This document shows, piece after piece, positions 36,952-48,300 of a stretch of 64,000 nt of DNA. Made by a program: the position numbers and the translations under genes. How positions within the stretch are numbered: position 1 is the first letter of the stretch; every line of letters begins with the position of its first letter. The stretch covers positions 21,111,001 to 21,175,000 of the forward strand of contig NC_090782.1 of the NCBI RefSeq assembly GCF_040054535.1. The letters are read 5' to 3'. This stretch comes from Antennarius striatus. Taxonomy: Eukaryota > Chordata > Actinopteri > Lophiiformes > Antennariidae. Under the pieces are notes generated by a model. That model was not told the DNA's origin, made no database searches, and saw only the letters and a list, made by a program, of their open reading frames with translations.

Positions 36952-37687
36952 TTTAACTGCACTCAGCACACTTTGCAGTCATGAAGCAGTCATGTAGACT
37001 CTGCTGTTCTTAGATTTCCCTATAAATCATTAGCATAACCCGTGACCACGCCCACGTCTGGTTGTGTCCAAGTACCAGAGACAATTTTTTTTTATTTTTA
37101 CCAGGGTGTATCCAAAACTGTTTGGGTTTTTTTCTGGTTTGGAAAGTGTGACCTGAAATCAAAATGAGTTTAAATATTAATTTTCCTAACCCGCTTTTTC
37201 TGCTGTCACCTATGGTCAATTAACCTGAGGCAAGCGTTTTTTATTATGTATTCTGCTCATCTATATGGTTTAAATGTTGTGACCTTAATTTAACTTCTGC
37301 TTACGTCAGGTAAGCAGAGAATATTGTTGAAATAATCTGCAAAATACGAAAAGGTTTCCTTTTCATGGAAAATTTTTGCTCTGACATCCCAGGAAATTAA
37401 AATTAGTGTTTTATGGATAGTTATATAAAATATAAAAGTTTTGCTATCATTGCAACCAGGTCTTAATTTACGAGATCTGTATGTGGAACTGATAAAGATC
37501 AAGATGGTAGTCGTTTTACCTGCTATTGATATATCTAAACTTGAATCAATTGTCATGAGTTGTATGAAAACTACACGTTTTTTCTTAGCAGCAGTGTGAT
37601 CTGCATCTATGTACTTTAGAAGACACAACCAGGCCTAGGAGAACCCAACAAAGCTCAATGTGTCGTCATGACGACTCCTGATGGTGA

Positions 37688-38530
37688 CTACATAGGAGGA
37701 GGCTGCATCATTGGAGCAGGCTGCGTTATGACTGGAGCAGGCTGCGTTATGACTGGAGCCGGCTGCGTTATGACTGGAGGAGCCTGCATTATGACTGGGG
37801 CAGGCTGCGTTATGACTGGAGCAGGCTGCATTGTGACTGGAGGAGGCTGCGTTATGACTGGAACAGGCTGCGTTATGACTGGAGGAGACTGCATTATGAC
37901 TGGAGGAGCCTGCATTATGACTGGAGCAGGCTGCGTTATGACTGGAGCAGGCTGCACGTTGAGGTAATTTGTCTGTAAATTGATGACAATGGGAGTCTGT
38001 CGACGGTGCTTTAATTCGCGATGCATCTGACACCAGGAGCACCACCCGCAGCAACAGGACACGGCCGCATCCTTGCAGAGTGAACCCTGTGAAGAGCATT
38101 CATGAAAGAATGACAAGATTTAAAGTCAGTAATTTCAATTTCATGTGACATTACTTAATGAATAATCTTGATGTGTGTCCTGCCTTGATTTTGAACTTGT
38201 GCCTCATGGCAGCCCTCACAGACAAGACCGCCGGAGGAGGAACCAGCGGGATCCAAAAAGCTGCTGTTATTCCAAGGCCGAAAATGTCACATAATGGGAA
38301 ACAATATTGTTCTCCAAATCGCCCGGAAACCGTACAGGCAAGACAAGGCCCGCACCAGAAACCATAGCAGCCTGAAACCCACACACATACAGCAACAGAG
38401 TGATGCAAACTTTAGGAAGTGATCTGGAATGAAATGAAATAAATGTGTGGGATGAATTCATACATGTGCTGGCATCCTCAAAGCAGTCACAGAGGCCGGT
38501 GTTCCAGTCAGTCCAAGGTTCTTCTGGCAT
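37688..38530 (-). CDS. PLAC8/cornifelin-like cysteine-rich protein, copy 2 (long heptad tail)
   Basis: Exons 38530-38464, 38371-38184 and 38086-37688 give 217 residues, 30 more than copy 1. The cysteine core is the same except CYGFWCGPCLAC and AAFWIPLVPP replace [12 protein letters not shown] and AAFGIPLVPP. The tail has about a dozen 21-nt/7-residue units (PAPVITQ, PPPVTMQ, PAPVIMQ and similar) and stops at PPPM, earlier in the unit than copy 1 because TAG replaces TAC. The exon 2 donor is again GC. Intact reading frame, so coding is possible. It lies convergent to the ttc4 pseudogene. Confidence 0.8.
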
Positions 38531-38583
38531 TGTTGTCTACAGATTTTCCACAAATCTTCAAGTTAGAACTTTTTAAAAAATCA

Positions 38584-39131
38584 GCAGTCCCCAACCACCG
38601 AGTGGCGGGCCATGTGATTCCAGGCGGCACAGAAAGTTTGAATTTTTCTTTTTTATTATTGATTATCAATCTTAAGATGTTTTATTTTGAGACGTGGCTT
38701 GTGCATGGAATGACACACAGACTAATGTGTCTGTGCCTCTTGACAGATCTTGGTCACGTGAAAGGTTATAACGTAATTAAGCGCCCACAACTGTGACAGT
38801 GTTCTGGATTAGAATAAAGGCAGAATAACCCGATATTGCCTAAAGAGCACTGAAAAGCCCTGCATGAACCCTACGTTGAATGTGCTGATTGTAAGTCGCT
38901 ATATTTCAAAATAAAGTAATTTGTCACTTGACAAGTCAGTTGAATCGAGTTTTCAATATAAATATTTCTTATTTAAAAAGGATTTTCGTTCTAATATAAT
39001 TTCGTTTACAGGTATGTTGATTAATTGATGAACAAAAGGTTGTTAATTGTCTGTTTATGTCTGCATTTGACATTAGAACACTGTGTTTGGAGACCCGGTA
39101 CCAGGTTGTGACTCAGTGGTTGGGACCGCTG
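38584..39131. mobile_element. Non-autonomous hAT element (unit 2 copy)
   Basis: The same insertion as at 33325-33901, at the same distance from the PLAC8-like gene, with left end GCAGTCCCCAACCACCGAGT and right end GGTTGGGACCGCTGG. It must predate the unit 1/unit 2 duplication. Confidence 0.6.
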
Positions 39132-40969
39132 GTCTATTCTTAAAAATAACTTCTAATATGCTATGTGGAATCATCATAAACAAAAATTAATGCCTATGTG
39201 TTCCTAAGATAAATAGCATTAGTCTATAGAAGGAGTATAATTTAAAATCTTGAGTTTGTGCGATGGAAAAATTGCAAATAAGGTAATGCAAATATCTTAC
39301 CTGACTTGGAGGAACAACGAACAACCTCCTGGATGTTGCTGAAGCTAGGAATGAATGACCACTTACACGTCTAGCGTTGTGTGTTTGTTGTTTGTTCCCT
39401 TGCACTGATTTGACTATCCATTGATGTATGCAGATTAGCCTATGCCATTGCTTGACGGTGATTAGGGTAAGCGCACCTGTTCCTTCTCCTGATTGGCTGC
39501 GCCAAGGCCTCACCGTGTATATAAGCTCCAAGACGGCGGTCGTTGGGGGGCAGCAGATCGTCTCCAGCTTCCAACGAGCCACATGTTATTTTGTATGAAC
39601 TGCTTAGTTTCATTTCAGAAGTACGGTTGGACTGCTGGTTTATTTGGTTTACTTTTCTCCTGTTTAACTTAGGAGGTTAGATCCTGTCATTTGTTTTTCT
39701 GTTAGATTAAGTATTATTCTTCTGAAGATAGGATCGTTTGGTTTGTTATTTTGGCATTAGTCCATCCTGAAGCGAGCACAACATATTATTTGATATTTAG
39801 TTATTGTAAATAAAACTTTGATGTTTGTTATATACTTTGACAATTAGTCTGGGGCTCTTTGGGACTTGGGGAAGGTGGGACCTGTTCATGTTACGGCTCA
39901 AGCACTCCTATATTGGGCATAACATGAATTGGAGGCTCGTCCGGGAATCGAACACAGGACCTCTCTCATGTTATGGTTCCCAGTCAGGAACTAGAAAGAG
40001 GACCCCCGTAGCCTCCACCCCAGTTTCACTTAATCAGAGTTTTGGTTCTCTTCCTGCTTTTGACATCAGTAAGCACACTGCACTGGTTCCTTTGTTTCGT
40101 GAGTGCGAGGTAGACTCATATTTTAGCGCTTTTGAGCAGATAGCTACTGCACTGAAATTGCCTGAGGAGTTCTGGTCACTTCTTCTCCAGTGTAAGCTTG
40201 TGGGGAAAGCTCAGGAGCCTGTGCCAGTTCAACATTTCTAGTTTACATGCAAGGCCGGGCCTTGGGCTCTGTGCAATATTTTGTATTTATTAAAGTAGAC
40301 TATAAGACTCATAATGTATATAACAATTAAGACTGTCTATGTCAATCTTCACACTACTTATGTTTCTTAATATATAGAATCAGCGATGTGAACAATACTC
40401 CAGTTGCCAAGCAACGACATTTCGTTGCCAGATTCACTGTTCTGAGTCTCTGTACAATGACAATAAAAGGAAATCTGTCTCTGTCTCAGTCTGTCTAAAT
40501 GAGCAGAAAGTGTCATCTGTGACTAAAGCAGCCGTACTGGTTGATGAGTTCATTTTGACAAAAACGTTTTCTCTGTGCTGACCTTGCATGTCTCAAATGC
40601 AATGCCTGAACGCAGAAACCACCAAAATCGATGCGTTAAAGCATATTACCAGCCGTGGGTGAGAGCCGCGAGTGTTTTTACTGTTATGAGCCAGGCCATT
40701 TGATCGCAGTCTGCCCAGATCTCAAGAAGAAAAAAGATCAGCGCAGAACTACTAAAACTGCAGCAGGTGTGGGTTTCATCAACACCGCGCCCGCACCTGA
40801 CAAACACTGAGTTGTTACCTAAATTGAAGGTAATATCAGACGTTGATCCCCGTTTTAAACCGTTTGTGATTCAGGGGTTTGTTTCGTTAACTGGGAAAGA
40901 AGCTGATAAAGTGCCTGTAGAGGCAAGGATTTACTTCCTGTGTTTTTACGTGGGGTAGTGGGTGTGGCA

Positions 40970-41087
<118 letters not shown>

Positions 41088-41929
41088 GATGCATGAGACT
41101 GACTGATTGATTGCCTGATGAATATCACCTGTGTTTGGCTGTGATTCTGTTTTGTTTGGTATAGAGAGAGTGTGAGGTGCGGCGCCGATATTTCTGTTGA
41201 CCGCAAAGAGTAAAATACAAAAGATCGCAAAGAGTAAACTGGTTTCATCTAAGTCTAGTCCAGTCATCCTCAATCTCACAGAGTGTATGTTCTTCACTGA
41301 ATGGAGATTAAATGTAGACAACTGCAATGGTGCCTCGTGTTTTCTCCTTGGACTCGGCGTGTCAGACAGAGCCCCAATCTCTCTCCTCTCAGTGACTAAA
41401 TTTGGGCTTTGATTGTAACAATAAAGTCAACAGAAACAGCTACTGGAACAGCTTCTGAACCTTCTGATTCTCTACTGGATTTGTGCACTTTGGACAGCTC
41501 AACCATGTTCGATGGTGACCATTAGTAAATCCGAGTGAAAAGCACAGCAAAGCTGATGTGAAACTCATTTCATTCATGCTGTGAGGTTTATACGTGCTTG
41601 GACAAAGCTGATGATTGTTATGGCTGCATATTGGATGCAAATGGATGCTGTGGTTATTGTTTGATGTCGTGATTGCTCATGAGATAAACTGTGAGAAAGC
41701 TGGTAATTTGTTTGTGCAAATTGAAGGTCTGAAGTTGAATGTAAATTTTGAAGCAACACTGGATTTACATACGGAATCATGCTAATGCCAACACAAATAG
41801 GGCGGAAATAAGAAAAACGAAAGAGATTTGAGCTTGAAGTGGAAATAACAGCTGCCCAGGCAGATAGAAGTTTTAAAAGTCTCAGGAAGCAGTGTGAAAG
41901 GCACCAGAGATAAAATTTCTGACATAGAC

Positions 41930-42450
41930 TTTAAATTTAATGTCAAATTTAATATGTCAAATGGGGCCTATGCTACTCTTAAGGTTGAGACTTGCTGCTA
42001 TTGCACCTGGTGTCTATGGAATGTATGACAATCAAAATACATTTCAGTGTCATTTCACAAAGCCAAGTGAAAGGAAAGTTACTGCTGATTCTGGTTGTCA
42101 AACTGTTCAACAGAGGCCGCCTGGACTTCAAATGGCTCACAATGTTGTTAATAATGTTCCAGCTCCTAAGTTTGCAGCCAGTCCACATGTTCAGACGCCA
42201 GTCATTGATGACAGTAACAATTTGCTATCTGTAATGGCAAGGCAAAATGAGATTTCTGCTCTGCTGATACAACAAAACATCTCTCATTTGACTAGGAGAG
42301 AAATTCAAGTATTTGATGGAGATATCATGCCTTCATAATATCGTTTGAGCACAATGTTGAAGAAAGAACAAGTGATGCTGAAAATTGCTTGCACTTCTTG
42401 GTACAATACACGAGAGGACAACCGCTTGTTCGAAGCTGTCAACAAATGAC
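41930..42450 (+). mobile_element. BEL/Pao-like gag fragment (fossil)
   Basis: A short piece resembling the DUF1759-type gag region of BEL/Pao elements (QNEISALLIQQNISHLTRRE, then IQVFDGD). It is broken, has no recognised LTRs of its own here, and is embedded in or next to the Gypsy-like fossil, so at least one insertion or rearrangement between elements is implied. Limits are approximate. Confidence 0.5.
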
Positions 42451-44268
42451 TCCAGACCAAGGAGACGAAAGGGCTAAAGCTTTTGTGACCAGTAGAAAAT
42501 GTCCCTCCTGAGCCACCAGAGTTGGGTAGCAGTCAGCTCTTCCTACCAATCAGCCAGAGATTGGTATAGGGTGTCACTAGGCTTCCTTTCTGGCTAGGAG
42601 TTGACTGCTAGACATGCTGCCGTAAGTTGTCTTGTTTTTTTTACTTTTATGTGCTTTGTATGTGTTTTTAGATTCATTTTTGTCATATGTTAGGTTTTGT
42701 TCAGTGGCTTCCCTCATGCCCACACAGGTGGATTCCTGTAGAGGATTGTTCCACAGGAGGTAGAAGGACAATTCCTTTTGTATACAAATTGGTTTATTTG
42801 GCAGAGGTATTTATTTAACCTGTCTTTTTATTTTACAGACTGCCACTGCTGTTTTGTTTTTATAGTTTGGTTTCACTGTTTGGTTTTAATTGTTTTATTT
42901 TATTTTATTGGTTAGGCTTTCGTGCCCTTTTATACTGCTTGATTCTATTCTAGGCTTGTATTTTCCCCCAAGACAACAAACAGTACTGCTGCAGTAGTCC
43001 TCCTAGCTTTTAACGTGTTTTTAATTCTTCTTTCTATTGCATGAGTGCTGCGGGGCCAGTGACAGGGAGCTGCTTTGGACGGTGGAGCCATAGGTGGTCA
43101 GGGTCCCTCACTTCAGCTCCACACTCCCCTTAATTTGTGTGTGTAGTGGTTTTTACACAGCCTTCACGTTTTACGTTTTACCCCTTGTCTTTTTGGTTGT
43201 TTGCTGTGTGAGTGTCGGGCACGGAGCTGGGTGAGTGCTCCGGCCTCGATTGGCTCCCTAATTACAGTCATCCCTTGCTGGGGAAGAAATTTGTCTCTGC
43301 CCATTATTGGACCGTCGCTTGTCCAATTTTTTTTTTTTTAAATCTGTGGCCTGTTCACCAACTTAAACAAATCTTACAATTGGTTATTTACTGTTCCTGA
43401 ACTTTCTGAGTTCTCAGTTGCAAGCAGCGGCTACACTTTGTTGGAAGAACATTTTGAAATGAGCCTGTGCAGGTGTAATGGCACCTGTGTGCGCCATTAC
43501 GCGCGTCAACTGGATGAAGCTGTGGATTTGTAGGAGTCGTTTATGAATAAATTAGATGAGGGTGATTACTCCTCTTTGGTGTCCTCCCTCACTGAGATTA
43601 AAAATTTTGTAACGTGATGCACATCTGACACCTGCACGTCGAGAGAGAAATGTTGATTCATGCTCCGAAAAATTACCAGTTCTAACTTCGAAGCGTCGTT
43701 ATTTCAAAACGTCTGATTTCAGAGTGTTCCAACCTGGTGAGAAAATTTTGGTGCCAAAATCTGACGACACTCCTCGCTACTGTAATTATTACGGAAAAGT
43801 CGATGCTGCAATTATTGATTTCCCGGTCCCACAGTCCAAGAGAGCTCTGCGCCACGTTCTTGGAAAGTGTGGTTATTGTCGTAATTTTTTGCAGAACCTT
43901 TTCCGATGTGATGGCTCCTCTCCAAGATCTGATTAAGACCATTATAAAAAGTTTGTTTGGTGTTTTTGTTTGGAATTAAACATTATAGGGGAATGTTTAA
44001 TTCATGGGTATCGGGGTGTGACGACTAGCGTAGTGTGTGTTGGGTTTGTTCCTTGTTCCCCTGTTTTCTGTATGCACTTTGTGGTATACAGATATGCAGA
44101 TTAGCCTGTGCCATCGCCCGACAGTGATTGGGGAAGCGCACCTACTCCCTCCCCTGATTGGCTGCGCCAAGGCTTTATCGCGTGCTTGATCCAAGACGGC
44201 AGTCGCTCGGGGGCAGCAGTGCGTCAGGAAGTGGACTCTCATCCTCCCACGCTTCTAACCGGCCACAA

Positions 44269-44332
44269 GCCGTTGGCCATTGGTTCGCTGTGGCGACCCC
44301 TGAAGGGAAAAGCCGAAAGGAAAAGAAGAAGA
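44269..44332 (+). mobile_element. SINE/RTE-like 3' tail
   Basis: TTCGCTGTGGCGACCCCTGA followed by AGGGAAAAGCCGAAAGG and an AAG-rich end is a tail found widely in fish short interspersed elements and RTE-type LINEs. It lies in the 3' LTR of the fossil, directly before the MITE. Confidence 0.45.
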
Positions 44333-44336
44333 CTCA

Positions 44337-44748
44337 GGCCCCGTCCACACGATAACGGATATTTTAAAAACACAACTTTTTTTGTCGTGTTTACGCCTTC
44401 CGTCCACACGACAACGCAGATATCCGGGACGAAAACGCAACTTTTTAAAAACGCTGGCCGAGGTGGATTTAAAAAAAAAAAAAGCTGGGTCTGCGTTGTC
44501 GTGTGGACGGCGTATCCGCGACTTTTTAAAAACGCTGACGTCTTGCCTGCGACGAAAACCGCTGTGACGTCATATTTATGGGCCCGTGTGTTGTGACAAC
44601 AGAACATGGAGGATTCCTATTGGATAAAACTTGACTCAATACTGCCACCACATGGTTTGGCATGCTTATAGCAGTCTTCGAAAACGCACTGGTGCGTTTA
44701 CGTGTGGATGGAGATTTTTCTACAAAACGCTGTCGTGTGGACGGGGCC
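44337..44748. mobile_element. MITE with GGCCCCGTCCACACGA ends
   Basis: About 412 bp with terminal inverted repeats GGCCCCGTCCACACGA / TCGTGTGGACGGGGCC. Further internal copies of CGTCCACACGACAACG and its inverse make a folded structure. No coding region. Target-site duplication is not clear, so the superfamily is undecided (hAT or Harbinger type possible). It splits the 3' LTR. Confidence 0.8.
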
Positions 44749-44993
44749 TTAGTCTCGATTGAGAAGTAGGGTTGGACTGACGGTCTGTTTCTTGTGATTC
44801 TTTTCTCCTATGTAATTTAGTTTGGAAGGTTAGATCCTGTCATGTGTCTTTCTTTTAGGTTAATATTCTTTTACAGATAGGATTGTTTTGTTTGTTATTT
44901 TGGCATTAGTCCAACTTGAAGTGAGCTCAACATATTACTGTGTTTAAAATTTAGTTCATGTAAATAAAAACTGATTTTCCCTATATACTGTAC

Positions 44994-45337
44994 TTTGTTT
45001 TTAACTTTAATTCTTGCCATGTCACATTTGAGCTAAAAATAGAGATTTTTGAAGAAGGTTTTTTTAAATTACCTGTAGATTCAAATTAGCCTTATAAGCC
45101 GTTTTTTAAATTACTTCCTGCGGGAAGCTGTATTCACAAGTGGTTATCGTGTCAATAGGTTAATGTCAGCTGGTTACACATTATGAAAACTATTATCTTT
45201 TATGTTAACATTTTTATTCTCATGCATTTCTTCTGAAATTCTTCGTCAAGGCAGGCACTCCCAGCTTCATCGTTCTGGTGAATGGTTCAGGATTCTGGAA
45301 GAAGTTTGTATCGGGAAAAAAGACAAAAGGATTGTGG
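44994..45337 (+). pseudogene. ttc4: ttc4 intron 9-exon 10 fragment
   Basis: A third copy of the ttc4 3' end: intron-9 sequence from about 44994, then an exon-10-like part at about 45238-45337 with AAGGCAGGCACTCCCAGCTT and GGTTCAGGATTCTGGAAGAA. It ends GGATTGTGG where the parent has GGATTGTGA, and telomere-like repeats begin within a few bases. The normal splice acceptor is degraded. A dead fragment, useful as a marker of duplicated unit 3. Confidence 0.88.
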
Positions 45338-45340
45338 AAC

Positions 45341-48300
45341 CTTAACCCTAACCCTAACCCTAACCCCCGGGTCGCGACCCTAACCCTAACCTTAACCCTA
45401 ACCCTAACCCTCTAACCCTAACCCTAACCCTAACCTTAACCCTAACCCTAACCCTCTAACCCCAACCCAACCCTAAACCTAACCCAAAACCCTCTAACCC
45501 TAACCCTATCCAGTAATCGTAACCCCCTAACCCTAACCCTCTAACCCTAACACTAAGCCTAACCCTAACCCTACCCTAATCCGTATCCCGGTCATTGACC
45601 CTACTCCAACCCGAACCTAATCGAACCACTACAGTAGTGTACCAATGTAATAACATGGTAATAACATGGTAATAACATAGTAATAACATGGTAATGGTAT
45701 AACGCTAACCCTACCATAACCCTAACCCTCTAACCCTAACCGTAACCCTCTAAGCCTAACCCTAACCTTAACCCTAACCCAAAACCCCAACCCTAACCCT
45801 AACCCTAAAACTAACCCTAACCCTAACCTTAACCCTAACACTCTAACCCCAACCCAACCCTAAACCTAACCCAAAACCCTCTAACCCTAACCCTAACCTT
45901 AACCCTAACCCTAACCCTAACCACCGGGTTGCAACCCTAACCCTAACCTTAACCCTAACCCTAACCCTAACCTTAACCCTAACCACCGGGTCGCAACCCT
46001 AACCCTAACCCTAACCCTAAACCTAACCCTGACCACCGGGTCGCAACCCTAAGCCTAACCTTAACCCTAACCGTAACCCTAACCCTAACCACCGGGTCGC
46101 AACCCTAACCTTAACCCTAACCCTACACACTGGGTCGCAACCCTAACCCTAACCCTAACCCTAAACACTGGGTCGCAACCCTAACCCTAACCCTAACCCT
46201 AACCTTAACCCTAACCCTAACCTCCGGGTCGCACCCCTAACCTTAACCCTAACCCTAACCCTAACCACTGGGTCGCAACCCTAACCCTAACCCTGACCAC
46301 CGGGTCGCAACCCTAACCCTAACCCTAACCCTAACCTTAACCCTAACCCTAACCCTAACCACCGGGTTGCAACCCTAACCCTAACCCTAACCACCGGGTC
46401 GCAACCCTAACCTTAACCCTAACCCTACACACTGGGTCGCAACCCTAACCCTAACCCTAACCACCGGGTCTCAACCCGAACCCTAACCCTAACCCTAACC
46501 TTAACCCTAACCCTAACCCTAACCCTAACCTTAACCTTAACCCTAATCCTAACCCTAACCACCGGGTCGCAACCCTAACCCTAACCTTAACCCTAACCCT
46601 AACCCTAACCACCGGGTCGCAACCCTAACCCTAACCTTAACCCTAACCCTGTCCACCGGGTCGCAACCCTAACCTTAACCCTAACCCTAACCCTAACCAT
46701 CGGGTCGCAACCCTAACCCTAACCCTAGCCACCGGGTCGCAACCCTAACCTTAACCCTGACTTTAACCCTAACCCTAACCACCGGGACGCAATCCTAACC
46801 ACCGGGACGCAACCCTAACCCTATCCACAAGTCGCAACCGTAACCTTAACCCTAACCCAAAACCCCAACCCTAACCCTAACCCTAACCCTAACCCCTAAC
46901 CCTAACCCTAACCCTAACCTTAACCCTAACCCTAACCCTAACCCTAACCCCTAACCCTAACCCTCTAACCCTAACCCTAACCCCTAACCCTAACCTTAAC
47001 CCTAACCCTAAACCCTAACCCCAACACTAACCCTAACCCTAACCCTGTAACCCTAACCCTAACCCTAACCCTAACCTAACCCGACCACTACCCTAGTGTA
47101 CCAATGTAATAAAATGGAAAGAACATGGTAATAACATGGTAATAACATAGTAATAACACAGTAATAACATAGCAATAACACAGTAATAACATAGCAATAA
47201 CATGGTAATGATATAACCCTAACCCTACCCTAATCCGTATCCCGGTCATTGACCCTACTCCAACCCGAACCTAATCGAACCACTACAGTAGTGTACCAAT
47301 GTAATAACATGGTAATAACATGGTAATAACATAGTAATAACATGGTAATGATATAACGCTAACCCTACCATACCCCTAACCCTCTAACCCTAACCCTAAC
47401 CCTCTAACCCTAACCCTAACCCTTAACCCTATCCCCTAACCCCTAACCCTAACCCCTAACCCTAACCCTAACCCCATCCACCAACCCTAACCCCTAACCT
47501 TAACCATACTCTAACCTTAACCCTAACCCTAACCCTCTAAACCCTAACCCTAACCTTAACCCTAACCCTAACCCTAACCCTAACCTTAACCGTACTCTAA
47601 CCTTAACCCTAACCCTAACCCTCTAACCCTAACCCTAACCCTAACCTTAACCCTAACCCTAAACCCTAACCCCAACCCTAACCCTAACCCCAACCCAACC
47701 CTAAACCTAACCCCTAAACCTCTAACCCTAAACCCTAACCCCAACCCTAACCCTAGCCCCTAACCCTACCCCTCTAACCCTAACCCTAACCCTAACCCCT
47801 AACCCTAACCTTAACTCTAACCCTAAACCCTAACCCCAACCCTAACCCTAACCCTAACCCCTAACCCTAACCCTCTAACCCTAACCCTAACCCCTAACCC
47901 TAACCCTAACCTTAACCCTAACCCTAACCCGAACCTAATCCAACCACTACCGTAGTGTACCAATGTAATAAGATGGTAATAACATGGTAATAACATAGTA
48001 ATAACATGGTAATGATATAACGCTAACCCTACCATAACCCTAACCCTAACTCTCTAACCCTAATCCTAACCCTAAACCCTAACCCCAACCCTAACCCTAA
48101 CCCTAACCCCTAACCCTAACCCTCTAACCCTAACCCTAACCCTAACCTTAACCCTAACCCTCTAACCCCAACCCAACCCTAAACCTAACCCCCAACCCTC
48201 TAACCCTAAACCCTAACCCCAACCCTAACCCTAACCCCCTAACCCTAACCTTAACCCTAACCCTAACCCTCTAACCCCAACCCAACCCTAACCCCTAACC

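Noticed and set aside
37690-37960. Regular 21-nt repeats that could be read as a CRISPR-like array or as the plus-strand frame GAGCVMT repeats
   Set aside because: There are no unique spacers. The repeats are contiguous codon units of PLAC8-like exon 3 on the minus strand, and the host is a vertebrate.
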